Below, piece after piece: positions 29,571-37,942 of a DNA stretch of 64,000 nucleotides (positions are counted from its first letter, which is position 1; the number at the start of each line of letters is the position of its first letter). The stretch is from Amycolatopsis methanolica 239 (GTDB lineage: Bacteria; Actinomycetota; Actinomycetes; Mycobacteriales; Pseudonocardiaceae). Below the pieces are notes generated by a model. That model was not told the origin of the DNA. It saw only the letters and a list, made by a program, of their open reading frames with translations, and made no database searches. The position numbers and the translations under genes are program-made. The stretch is taken from assembly GCF_000739085.1 (NCBI RefSeq), contig NZ_CP009110.1, positions 4,216,001 to 4,280,000 on the forward strand. The letters are read 5' to 3'.

Positions 29571-30215
29571 ATGGTCTCGCCCAGCCATTTCGCGGCGTTC
29601 GCCGCCCTGGTGTTCCTGATGGTCGTCGTGCCCGGACCGAGCGTGCTGTTCACCGTGAGCCGCGCGCTGACCGTGGGGCGGCGGGACGCGCTGATCACCG
29701 TGCTCGGCAACGCCGCCGGCGTGTACACGCAGGTGGTCGCGATCGCGTTCGGGCTGGGCGCGATCGTGCAGGCGTCGGCCACGGTGTTCACCGTCATCAA
29801 GCTGGCCGGGGCCGCATACCTGGTCTACCTGGGCGTACAGGCGGTGCGGCACCGCCGGAAGCTGTCCGAGGCACTGGCGAGCGCGGCGCCCGCCCCGCGT
29901 GGCCGCACCCTGGCCGTCCTGCGCGACGGGTTCGTCGTCGGGTTCGCCAACCCGAAGTCGATCGTGTTCCTGGCCGCCGTGCTGCCGCAGTTCGTCGACC
30001 ACGCCGCCGGGCGGGTGCCGCTGCAGATCATCGTCCTCGGCATCGCGCTGCCGGTGATCGCGGTCGTGTCGGACAGCGCGTGGGCCCTGGTCGCCGGCAC
30101 GGCCCGCGCGTGGTTCGCCCGTTCCCCGAAGCGGCTCGAACTGATCGGCGGCACCGGTGGGCTGGTGATGATCGGGCTGGGCGCGGGGCTCGCGCTCAAC
30201 GGTCGGAAGGACTAG
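29571..30215 (+). CDS. LysE/RhtB-family amino acid exporter
   Basis: A 214-residue exporter with five or six membrane helices. It begins SHFAAFAALVFLMVVVPGPSVLFTVSRAL and has the conserved LGNAAGVY and GFVVGFANPKSIVFLAAVLPQF. Substrates of this family are amino acids or their analogues; the specific one cannot be told. The ATG at 29571 is chosen because it starts at the family N-terminus. It converges with the ArsR gene, overlapping it by 20 bases. Confidence 0.92.
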   Translation: MVSPSHFAAFAALVFLMVVVPGPSVLFTVSRALTVGRRDALITVLGNAAGVYTQVVAIAFGLGAIVQASATVFTVIKLAGAAYLVYLGVQAVRHRRKLSEALASAAPAPRGRTLAVLRDGFVVGFANPKSIVFLAAVLPQFVDHAAGRVPLQIIVLGIALPVIAVVSDSAWALVAGTARAWFARSPKRLELIGGTGGLVMIGLGAGLALNGRKD

Positions 30216-30543
30216 ACAGCACCAGGTCGAGCAGGCCCGGGAACGCCTGGTCGAACTCGGGGCGGCGCAGGCGGTTGAGCCGTCGCGGGCCCTCGTCGCG
30301 TTGTTCGATCAGGCCGGCCGCGCGCAGCACGGCGAAGTGGTGGCTGCGGGTGGCCTTCGTGACCGGCAGATCGAACGTGCCGCACGCCTTGGTCCAGTCG
30401 GGCAGCTCCGCCAGCTCGCGCAGGATCGCGCGGCGCACCGGATCGGCGACGGCGGTCAGCGCGTCCTGCAGCGGCACGTCCTTCGGGTGGACGTGGATCA
30501 AGCTGCGCGCTCGCGCTGTGTTCGATGCTTGTCGTACACTCAT
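30196..30543 (-). CDS. ArsR-family winged-helix regulator
   Basis: A 115-residue regulator: LQDALTAVADPVRRAILREL, then TKATRSHHFAVLRAAGLIEQRDEG is the recognition helix and wing. No ArsR metal-site cysteine motif (CxCxxC) is seen, so a non-metal signal is likely. The frame is open much further upstream, but the ATG at 30543 is the last start before the helix-turn-helix that leaves room for the divergent SnoaL-like gene. A 10-bp inverted repeat straddles its start codon. Confidence 0.87.
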   Translation of the reverse strand: MSVRQASNTARARSLIHVHPKDVPLQDALTAVADPVRRAILRELAELPDWTKACGTFDLPVTKATRSHHFAVLRAAGLIEQRDEGPRRLNRLRRPEFDQAFPGLLDLVLSSPSDR

Positions 30544-30565
30544 GTGATCGACCTCCATCGAACAC
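30518..30565. promoter_or_regulatory. Inverted repeat straddling the ArsR start (operator candidate)
   Basis: GTGTTCGATG at 30518-30527 and CATCGAACAC at 30556-30565 are a perfect 10-bp inverted repeat, 28 bases apart, covering the 42-base gap between divergent ArsR and SnoaL-like genes. This placement fits autorepression plus control of the neighbour. Confidence 0.6.
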
Positions 30566-30585
30566 TCTAGACGCCAGGAGCGGAC

Positions 30586-30999
30586 ATGACGCGACGACTT
30601 CCGGCCACCTTCGGCCCGGACTCCCGCAACCGGCTGGAAGCGGCCACCACACCGGGAATCGAGGGCGCGCTCGCCGCGCTGGAAACGTTCTACTTCGCGT
30701 TCAACCAGCGGGACCCCGACGTCTTCGCCCGCGTCTGGACGCAGGAGGCGCTGGCCCAGCTGAACAACCCGCTCGGCGGCATCCTCCGCGGCGGCGAAGC
30801 CATCTCGGCGCTGCACGACAAGCTGTTCCACGGTCCGGCGCGCGTGACGGTCATCGTCGACGGCCGCGAGGTGCCGCTGCGGACCCGCACCAGCCGCTAC
30901 TTCCGCTACGGGACGGCCGCTGGGCGCAGTTCCACCACCACGGCAGCATCGACGACGCGGAGGAGCTGGCTGCTTACCAGGCGGCCAGCCGGGCTGACG
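30586..30999 (+). pseudogene. SnoaL/NTF2-like protein, frameshifted
   Basis: The first ~108 residues read as a SnoaL-like cone domain (ALAALETFYFAFNQRDPDVF, then LNNPLGGILRGGEAISALHDKLFHG and VTVIVDGREVPLRTRTSRYFRYG). The family ending DGRWAQFHHHGSIDDAEELA continues in another frame after the GGG at 30910-30912; adding one G restores it. In the first frame, translation instead runs into the 21-base repeats and yields seven-residue repeats (ERGTHAR, ERGAHPR, DRGTHAR). The corrected frame has no stop at the usual end either. It is divergent from the ArsR gene, so it was probably the regulator's target. Confidence 0.72.
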
Positions 31000-31025
31000 G
31001 ATCGCCAGGCGACGGCGCCCGCCGA

Positions 31026-31128
31026 GCGCGGAACTCACGCGCGAGAACGTGGGGCTCACCCACGAGACCGCGGAACTCACGCACGGGACGATGGGACTCA
31101 CGCGCGAGAGCGTGGGACTCGCGTCAGG
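31026..31128. repeat. Five-unit 21-bp tandem repeat at a convergent junction
   Basis: Units start at 31026, 31047, 31068, 31089 and 31110, the first four exactly 21 bases long. The shared core is GG(G/A)(A/G)CTCACGCGCGAGA with small changes. The last unit contains the stop codon of the SMC-like gene at 31124. The unit matches those at 6596 and 39624. Confidence 0.85.
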
Positions 31129-34100
31129 TGGGGGTCCGCTCCCCCGGCCTGGTGAACAGCCGCGTCGCGGAGATGCGTGCTGTGCCGTCCGGCTCGCCCA
31201 GGTCCTCGAGGTGGTTGCGGATCGTCGCGTCGACCGAGAGGTACTTGCGGCCCGCCCGGAGGTCCGCGTCGTTGCGCAGCCTGACGATCAGCGGGAACTC
31301 GGACAGCGCGCCGGCGTCGAACAGGCCCGTCGTGTAGATCAGCTGCACCCCGAGCGCCTCCGCGACGACCCGCTGCAGCTCCAGCAGGTACCCGGCGGAC
31401 GCGCGGCCGATCGGGTTGTCCAGGAACAGCACGCCGGAGTGCCGGTTGCGCACGAGCCCACGGTTGTTCGCCCGTAGCGCGGCCAGCGTGCAGTACAGGA
31501 TGATCGCCGCGGTGAGCTGCTGCCCGCCGGAGAACACGTCACGGATCTCGGACACCCGCTGGCGTTCCGTGCGCAGCACCGAGTCCGGCTTGAGGATGTC
31601 CACCCGGAACCCCTTCGGCACCGCGGCCCGCACGCCACGCAGCACCAGCGACATCCCGTCGCGCTTGACGTCCCGGCCGTCACTGGTCTTCCCGACCGCC
31701 GCCTCGTCGACGACCTGCCCGAGCGCCTCGGACAGCTGCGGCTCCTCCGGGTCGCCGAACCGGATGCGCAGGAACTCCTGCCCGGACCAGCCGCCGAGCC
31801 CCTCCGGCAGCCGCGACAGCCGTTGCGCCGACCGCAGCATCCGCAGCGCGCCCTCGACCATGCCCTGCAGCCGCGCGACGATCCCGGACCGGTGCCGGTC
31901 GATCTGCGCCAGGTCGTCGGTCAGGGTGCGCAGCCGCGGCTTCAACGCGGCCGACCACTCCCGCGCGTGCGCGGGCAGGCTGTCCCGGCGGACCGACACG
32001 ATCTGCTGCCGCACCGGGCTGGTCAGCTTCTCGAACCGCTTGTCGGTGGCGTACTGGGCGAGCGCGTCCGCAGCCGCCCGCACCCGCTTCTCCGCGGCGT
32101 CGACGGCCGCCTCGGCGTCGGTCAGCGTCGTGTTCAGCTTGCGGTAGCGGGCCTGCGCGGCTTCCACGTCGCCGTCGAACACGGTCTCCGGCTCGCCGTC
32201 GGGCGCGAGGTGCGCCATCGACTCGGCGAGCATCTTGAACCCGGCCGCCGACGCGGTGGCCGCCTCCAGGGTCCGCTCGGCTTCCGCGCGCCGCGCCTGC
32301 GCTTCCTCCAGCGCCCGGGCCGCGGCCGACGCCTCCTCGACGGCCTCGTCGATCAGCCCGCGGCCGTGCTCGACGTCGCGCGGCCGGGTCTCCAGCGACG
32401 CGTTCTGCTTCGGCAGCTGGTCCAGTTCGGCCTTGCAGGTCGCGACCAGGCCGATCGCCTCGCTGTGCTCGGCCTCCAGCGCGGACACCATGCGCCCGGC
32501 CCGCGCCAGGGCGGCCGCGCGGGTCGCGGCGTCCGAGCCGTCCGGGGTCTCCAGCAGGCGCGCCGCCTGCTCCCGCACCGCCGGGTCGAGCGCCTCCAGC
32601 GCCGCCCGCGCCGCGGACTCGGCGCCTTCCGCCTGGTCCAGCTCGGCCCGCAGGTCGCTGCCGACCTCGACGCGGGCGTAGGCGTCGCTGGCCGCGGCGA
32701 ACGCCCGGCGCAGCGCGTCGACGGGGTCGGCGGGCACCGGCTCGTCCTCGGACACCGATCCCCCGCCCGGCACCTCGGCGAGCTCGGCGCGGGCGTGGGT
32801 GACCGTGCGGCGGTGGCCGTCGGCGGTGCGCTGCTCTTCGGCGGCTTCCTCGCGCAACCGGGCCGCGCGCGACGCCGCCTGCTCCGCCTCGGCCTCGGCG
32901 CGCGTGACGACCTCCTGCGCGCGCTCCACCGTCTCAGTCCACTGTGGAATCAGCGCGACCCGCTCGGCCAGCTCGGCCAGCTTGCGGGCGCGTTCCTCGC
33001 TGCCGCGCGCCTCGGCACGCAGGGCCGGGATCGCCTCCCGCAGCCGGGTGCGGCGCGCGGCCAGATCGGCCAGGGCTCGCTCCTGGGCGACCACCGCGGC
33101 CTCGGCCTCGGTCTGCTCGGTGGCCGCGGCCTCGGCCTCCTCGGCGAGGGTGGCCAGCGCGCCGGGCGGGTAGTCCTCGCGCCACGTGGTGAGCTTCCAC
33201 TCCAGCGCGGCATCGTCGCCGATCGCTTCGGTGAGCGCTTCGAGCTGCTTCTGGCGGCGGGCGTGCCGGGCGGCGATGGCCTGGCGCTCGGTGTCGGCCG
33301 CCTCCTCGTCATACATCGCGGGGTTGGGCGGGACCAGGAAGTCCACGCCCGGCGCCGCGCCCTCGGCCCGCACCGCCTGCGTGGTGCCGACCGGCAGCAC
33401 CACGCTCGGCAGGAGCTTGGCGTCGGCGAGCACCTGCCGAGCGCGGTCCAGCTGCGCGGCGTCGTTGACGAGCACCCCGCCGAGCAGGTGCGGCAGGTCC
33501 CGCAGCACGCGCTCCCGGCCTGCGGCGTCCATCGTGGACAGATAACGCCAGCCCGACCACGCGGTGATCCCGGCCGCCTCCAGAACGTCCAACGCGGACT
33601 GGACCTCCGGTGGCGCGGGCAACAGCCCACCGGAGCCGAGCGCCGCCAGCGCCCGCTCGTCCACCGACTCCTCCATGCGCAGGGCGGTCTGCTCACGTTC
33701 CGCGGCGGCGCGCGCCTCACGCAGCCGGGTGAGCAGCGCGGGCGTGTCAGTCTCCAGCTGGACGTTGTCGCCGCCGAGCAGCTCCAGCAGCCGCGGGTGC
33801 GCGGCGAGGCGGTCCGAGCGCCGGTGCGCCTTCGCCAGTTCCTCGCCTGCGTGCGCGGCCCGGGACCGGGCAGTCGCGGCCCGTTGTTGCGCGGCGTGCA
33901 GGGCGGCCTGAGCCTGGGCGTGGTCCTCGGCGACCCCTTCGAGTTCACTCTCCCGCGCGGCCAGCTCGGTGGTCGCGTTCTCGCCGCGGGTGCGCGCCTC
34001 CTGCGCGGCGGCGGCGACCTGGGTGCCGTCGCTGAGCAGCCCGTCGCGGACGGCCTGCTGCACCCGCGCGCGCACCTCCTCGATGCGGCGGGTCAGCTGC

Positions 34101-35563
34101 CCCAGTTCGGCGCGGTGCCCGGCGGCGGTGGCGGTGGCCGCGTCCCGCTGGTCCTGCGCGGCCGCGGCGGCGGTGCGGGCGGCCTCCGCGCGGGCCTCGG
34201 CGGCCTGCGCCTGCTCCTCCGCCTCCCGCGCCAGCGCGAGCAGGCCGCGGGCGAGCGCGGTGGCGGCCGCGTTCTTGGCTTCCAGGGCCGGTTTCGCGCT
34301 CTGCTCGCGGTCGCCCACGAGTTTGCGGATGTCCGTCGCCTTCCGCGCGGCGTTCACGTGGGCGAGCACGGTGCCGGTCTCGCGCCACGCGGCCGCGGCC
34401 TCGCGGGCCTTCGCCAGCTCCTCGTCGATCCGCGCCTTCTCCGCGGTCGCGTCGGCCAGCCGCATCTCCCCGACCACGCGGCGCAGCTCGGTGACGACGG
34501 CGTTGCGGCGCCGGCAGTCGCCCTCGGCAAGTTTCTCCGCGTCCCGCGTCTCGTCCACAAAGGACTTCAGTCCGTCGAGGCGCTCGGCCTCCAGCTCGTG
34601 CCGCGCGATCACCGATCCGGCCAGCGCGCGGGCCTCCTCGCGCGCGACCGCGGCGAGCTTGCGGGACGCCGCGGCGAGCGACTCCTCCTCGGTGAGTGGC
34701 GTGAGCAGGTCCAGCGCCCCGGCCACAAAGTCGCGTTCGGACATCAGCTCGCCGCGCTGCCCGAGGTTGTGCGCGTAGGTCTGCACGACCCCGGCCAGGT
34801 CCTTCGGGTCGTCCTCGGGGATCACCGCGCGCAGCAGGAACTCGACTAACGCCTCGTCGGAGGTGAAGGCGAACGCGTCGGCCGCCTCGCCCTCGCCGGC
34901 GTTCATCGCACGCTGGTAGCGGAACAGCTCGGTGTCCAGGCCCAGGGTGTCCAGCCGCTCGGTCCACTCGTGGTGGCGGCGGGTGGTGAACAGCTCCAGC
35001 TCCGGCTCGGCCTTGTGCGCGCGCTCCAGCTGCTCGGCGAACCCGGACATGGTCAGCAGGCGGCCGTCCTCGGTGAACGGCAGCGACTCCAGGCCGAGCG
35101 CGGCCGTGGGCCGGAAGCAGTACCACGAGTCGACCAGGTTCGCCGGGTCGTTGGACACCACGTGCCCGCGCCACTCCGACACCTTGCCGGTGATGACCCG
35201 CTGCCCGGTCTCGGTGTGCTGCCACTCCAGCACGACGTGCGCGACGTCCTTGGCCATCACGAACTTCTCCAGCACACGCGTGCTGGTCGTGCCCACCACC
35301 TGGCGCCGCCCGGGCAGCATGACCGAGAAGATCAGCTTGATCAGCACCGACTTGCCGCCGCCGTTCTCCAGGAACAGCACGCTCGCCGGGGACGGCCGCC
35401 GCGGCAGGCTGCCGTCGGCGGAGTGGATGCCGGCGGTGAACAGCGCGTCCTGCGCCGGCGCCTTGACCAGCGGCCCGACGCCGCTGAAGTCCAGCAGCAC
35501 GTTCTGGTAGCGCGCGCCCGCCGGACCGACGGAGTGCAGGCGCACCCGCGAAAGCTCGTACAC
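31124..35563 (-). CDS. SMC-like ATPase (MukB/JetC-type) of a three-gene complex
   Basis: A 1479-residue protein with an N-terminal ATP site (FLENGGGKSVLIKLI, Walker A at about 66-72), about 560 residues of Ala/Glu/Arg-rich coiled coil, a globular hinge-like region (about 630-745, with ITAWSGWRYLS and LLGGVLVNDAAQLD), a second long coiled coil, and a C-terminal head with the ABC signature FSGGQQLTAA (1344 on) and Walker B GVLFLDNPIG. The residue after the Walker B aspartate (D1382) is asparagine, not the usual glutamate. Size and layout resemble MukB. AGGGGAG precedes the GTG start. It follows the MukE-like gene by 9 bases; together with the MukF-like gene this looks like a condensin-like or Wadjet-related complex acting on DNA topology. 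Confidence 0.85.
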   Translation of the reverse strand: MYELSRVRLHSVGPAGARYQNVLLDFSGVGPLVKAPAQDALFTAGIHSADGSLPRRPSPASVLFLENGGGKSVLIKLIFSVMLPGRRQVVGTTSTRVLEKFVMAKDVAHVVLEWQHTETGQRVITGKVSEWRGHVVSNDPANLVDSWYCFRPTAALGLESLPFTEDGRLLTMSGFAEQLERAHKAEPELELFTTRRHHEWTERLDTLGLDTELFRYQRAMNAGEGEAADAFAFTSDEALVEFLLRAVIPEDDPKDLAGVVQTYAHNLGQRGELMSERDFVAGALDLLTPLTEEESLAAASRKLAAVAREEARALAGSVIARHELEAERLDGLKSFVDETRDAEKLAEGDCRRRNAVVTELRRVVGEMRLADATAEKARIDEELAKAREAAAAWRETGTVLAHVNAARKATDIRKLVGDREQSAKPALEAKNAAATALARGLLALAREAEEQAQAAEARAEAARTAAAAAQDQRDAATATAAGHRAELGQLTRRIEEVRARVQQAVRDGLLSDGTQVAAAAQEARTRGENATTELAARESELEGVAEDHAQAQAALHAAQQRAATARSRAAHAGEELAKAHRRSDRLAAHPRLLELLGGDNVQLETDTPALLTRLREARAAAEREQTALRMEESVDERALAALGSGGLLPAPPEVQSALDVLEAAGITAWSGWRYLSTMDAAGRERVLRDLPHLLGGVLVNDAAQLDRARQVLADAKLLPSVVLPVGTTQAVRAEGAAPGVDFLVPPNPAMYDEEAADTERQAIAARHARRQKQLEALTEAIGDDAALEWKLTTWREDYPPGALATLAEEAEAAATEQTEAEAAVVAQERALADLAARRTRLREAIPALRAEARGSEERARKLAELAERVALIPQWTETVERAQEVVTRAEAEAEQAASRAARLREEAAEEQRTADGHRRTVTHARAELAEVPGGGSVSEDEPVPADPVDALRRAFAAASDAYARVEVGSDLRAELDQAEGAESAARAALEALDPAVREQAARLLETPDGSDAATRAAALARAGRMVSALEAEHSEAIGLVATCKAELDQLPKQNASLETRPRDVEHGRGLIDEAVEEASAAARALEEAQARRAEAERTLEAATASAAGFKMLAESMAHLAPDGEPETVFDGDVEAAQARYRKLNTTLTDAEAAVDAAEKRVRAAADALAQYATDKRFEKLTSPVRQQIVSVRRDSLPAHAREWSAALKPRLRTLTDDLAQIDRHRSGIVARLQGMVEGALRMLRSAQRLSRLPEGLGGWSGQEFLRIRFGDPEEPQLSEALGQVVDEAAVGKTSDGRDVKRDGMSLVLRGVRAAVPKGFRVDILKPDSVLRTERQRVSEIRDVFSGGQQLTAAIILYCTLAALRANNRGLVRNRHSGVLFLDNPIGRASAGYLLELQRVVAEALGVQLIYTTGLFDAGALSEFPLIVRLRNDADLRAGRKYLSVDATIRNHLEDLGEPDGTARISATRLFTRPGERTPT

Positions 35564-35572
35564 CGATCTCCC

Positions 35573-36373
35573 CTAAAGAGTGTCCGAAATAGACGGGCGC
35601 AGCGTGCCCTCGCCGTCGGAGACCGCGACCACGCCGAGGGCCAGCAACTCCTCGAACGCGCTGTCCGCGGCCAGTTCCCGCACCTGCACCTGGTAGCGCG
35701 GCGTGGTGCGGTAGGTGCCGCCCTGCTCGCCGCTGACCTGCACCAGGAACCCCTGGTCGGCCAGGAACCGCAGCGCGCGGGACACCATGCCGCGGGTGGT
35801 GTCCGAGGCCAGGCGGCCGTCCTTGGTCGCCGCCGCTTCGGGACGACGGGCGTAGGCGCGCCAGGCCTGTTCCAGCTCCGGCGAGTCAGACAACGGGTCG
35901 TTGTTGGCCTCGGCCTTCGCGGCCCGCTCGTCGAGGATCCGGCACGCTTCACGCACCACGCCGTCCACCTGGTCGACGCTGACGCGGCCGATGTAGGTGT
36001 CGTTGGCCAGGTCGTCCGGGCGCGGGTAGCCCAGCGCGGCGGTGGCGAGGTGCACGAGGCCGTGCAGCACCTTCTCGGTGTCGCGGCGCTCGCGGATCTT
36101 GCTCTGCCGCGCGTAGCTGTCCATCTTGACCTCGAACACCGACTCGTCGGTGGCGGCCAGCACCGCGCCCGCCTGGTGGCTCACGTCGAGCACCATCAGG
36201 CCCAGCCCCGCGGCGACCGAGTTGGTCAGCTGCTTGAACGCGCTGTCCTCGCTGTAGCGGCGCACGAGATCGGCGTAGACCACGTCGCGCGAGGGCAGGT
36301 GCTTGGGCCGCATGCCGAACGAGATCAGCCGTGCCGCGTTCTCGGCGTCGCCGGTCGTGACCGGACGCGTCAT
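35573..36373 (-). CDS. MukE/JetB-like (KITE-type) subunit
   Basis: A 266-residue, mostly helical protein without recognisable enzyme motifs. The C-terminal part has a winged-helix look (ASDTTRGMVSRALRFLADQG then FLVQVSGEQGGTYRTTPRYQ), the organisation of tandem winged-helix KITE subunits that bind the SMC-kleisin pair. The call rests mainly on its place: between the MukF-like gene and the large SMC-like gene, same strand, with tight spacing. Its ATG lies within ATGA and next to a 15-base repeat (36370-36384) that also occurs at the stop of the upstream gene. Confidence 0.62.
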   Translation of the reverse strand: MTRPVTTGDAENAARLISFGMRPKHLPSRDVVYADLVRRYSEDSAFKQLTNSVAAGLGLMVLDVSHQAGAVLAATDESVFEVKMDSYARQSKIRERRDTEKVLHGLVHLATAALGYPRPDDLANDTYIGRVSVDQVDGVVREACRILDERAAKAEANNDPLSDSPELEQAWRAYARRPEAAATKDGRLASDTTRGMVSRALRFLADQGFLVQVSGEQGGTYRTTPRYQVQVRELAADSAFEELLALGVVAVSDGEGTLRPSISDTL

Positions 36374-36470
36374 GCCGCCCCCTCAACGGACGCGGCAAGC
36401 CGAGGCAGTGCCTTGGCAGGCATGGCGCTGAATGATTCGGACCTGCAAGCAGTCCTCATGCCGCCCCCTC
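36370..36470. repeat. 15-bp direct repeats around a 71-base insert with a bridging mini-ORF
   Basis: TCATGCCGCCCCCTC occurs at 36370-36384 and again at 36456-36470; on the coding strand it is a ribosome site plus ATGA. Between them lies a hairpin around 36399-36417 (GCCGAGGCA pairing with TGCCTTGGC). An ORF of 29 codons (36370-36459, MRTACRSESFSAMPAKALPR and on) starts in the upstream ATGA and ends in the downstream ATGA. Either a small element inserted with target duplication, or a bridging peptide keeps the genes coupled. Confidence 0.6.
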
Positions 36471-37931
36471 TTCGTCTTCCTCGCGTTCGAGCCGCGCTGT
36501 GCTGAGCAGCAGGTCGGCTCCCCCGAACTCGGGGTCCTCCAGCAGCGTGCCGTCGTCGACGGCGAGCAGCGCCCGATCGTCCCCCTGCCGGACGGCGGCG
36601 CCCACCTCGGGACTGTAGGAGTGCAGCGCCCGCAGTGCCACCAGACGCGGCAGCTCCGGGTCGAGCTCGCGGGCCTCGGCCAGCACGCCGGACAGCCGCC
36701 GCGGCACCTCCGGCAGGTCCAGCAGCTCGTCGGCCCGCCGCCACTGCTCGTCACTGTAGTGGTCGAGGCTCTCCGGCGGGACGAGCTCCGGCTCCGGCAC
36801 CTCGCCGACCACCTTGTCCCGCTCGGGCGCGGGCCGCAGCAGCAGCGAGACCAGCGACGGCAGCGCGGGCACAGTCGGCACCACCAGGCCCGCCGAGGCG
36901 TGGAACCACGACTCCAGCGGCGCGACGGCGTCGGCGATGGGCAGCTCCAGCGCGGGCACCAGGATCTGGCCGAACAGGTCGACCGTGGCGCGCTGCGGCG
37001 GGCCGGAGAACTGCTGGCGGTCCTGCTCGGCGCGGAACACCGCGCCCGCGGCCTGCAGGCGGGCCTGCAGCTGGGTGTGGCGGCTGATGCAGTCGCTGAC
37101 GATGTCGACCAGCTCGGCGGCGCGGCGTTTGTGGTCGACGTCCTCGGCCTCGTCCCGGGCGGCGGTGATGTTGCGCAGGATCGCGTTCTCCGCGCGGAAG
37201 CGGGCCTCGATGTGTGTCAGCGCCGAGTCCAGCAGCTCGGGCATCTCGCGGTCCCAGTCCACCGCGCGCACGTCGCGGCGGGTGGCGTCCAGCTTGGCGC
37301 GCAGCGTCTCGCCGTATTGGACGGTGCGGTAGCGGGCCTGCTCGGCGGCGAGCTTGGCGTCGGCGAGGCGGCCGCGGCTGATCAGGTTCTCCAGCTTCAC
37401 CTCGGCCGCGATCTGCGCGGACTCGACGTCGGTGTCCAGCGCGCCGACCAGCACGTTGATCGCCTCGTCGCTGGCGCGCAGGTACACCTCGCCGTCGGGC
37501 GCGGCCAGCTCGACGAGCAGCTTGAAGTCGAACGCGCGGCGCCGGTAGGTGCCGTTCGCGTCGAGGCTGCCGTAGACACGGCGGAAACCGCGGTCGGTGG
37601 TGCCGACGTTGATCAGATTGTCCAGCACCCAGCGGGCGACGCGCAGGTGCTCCTCGGCCGGGCGGCGCGGGGCCTGTGCGGCGATGAACGGCTGCAGGCG
37701 CCGGACGACGTCGTCGTGGTTGGCACCGGTGTCGAAGTCCATCGCGATGGTGACCAGGTCGATCGTGTGCAGGGCGATCTCGGCCATCTGGTAGACAGTC
37801 GCGTCGGCCCAGTCGAGCTTGGACTTCCGCGCGTCCAGGTCGTGCAGGGGCGCGGTGCAGGCGAGCGCCTTGAGCCGCCGGGCCAGGCCCTCGTCCACCA
37901 GCCCCCCGCTGATCAGGTCCGAGTCACGCAC
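36456..37931 (-). CDS. MukF/JetA-like (kleisin-type) subunit
   Basis: A 491-residue soluble helical protein. The middle part (EAINVLVGALDTDVESAQIA, LENLISRGRLADAKLAAEQA, then YGETLRAKLDATRRDVRAVD) resembles the segments in MukF/MksF-type proteins where a strand-helix core is followed by a helical bundle. N-terminal 110 residues (EEHLRVARWVLDNLINVGTT) may form a winged helix. The acidic C-terminus (LEREEDEEGAA) is low in complexity. GTG start, only 11 bases after the MarR-type gene, so the regulator and complex are probably one transcript. I do not recognise a named family with certainty; the role is inferred from the triad. Confidence 0.62.
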   Translation of the reverse strand: MRDSDLISGGLVDEGLARRLKALACTAPLHDLDARKSKLDWADATVYQMAEIALHTIDLVTIAMDFDTGANHDDVVRRLQPFIAAQAPRRPAEEHLRVARWVLDNLINVGTTDRGFRRVYGSLDANGTYRRRAFDFKLLVELAAPDGEVYLRASDEAINVLVGALDTDVESAQIAAEVKLENLISRGRLADAKLAAEQARYRTVQYGETLRAKLDATRRDVRAVDWDREMPELLDSALTHIEARFRAENAILRNITAARDEAEDVDHKRRAAELVDIVSDCISRHTQLQARLQAAGAVFRAEQDRQQFSGPPQRATVDLFGQILVPALELPIADAVAPLESWFHASAGLVVPTVPALPSLVSLLLRPAPERDKVVGEVPEPELVPPESLDHYSDEQWRRADELLDLPEVPRRLSGVLAEARELDPELPRLVALRALHSYSPEVGAAVRQGDDRALLAVDDGTLLEDPEFGGADLLLSTARLEREEDEEGAA

Positions 37932-37942
37932 AGCGCGCCAGA

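Noticed and set aside
31823-34849. A 1008-codon + strand open frame opposite the SMC-like gene
   Set aside because: Shadow of the coiled-coil coding sequence; composition is Arg/Leu/Gly-rich and without domains.
36456-37931. DUF3375 (JetA) assignment for the MukF-like protein
   Set aside because: I could not match specific DUF3375 motifs by eye, so only a kleisin-type role by context is claimed.
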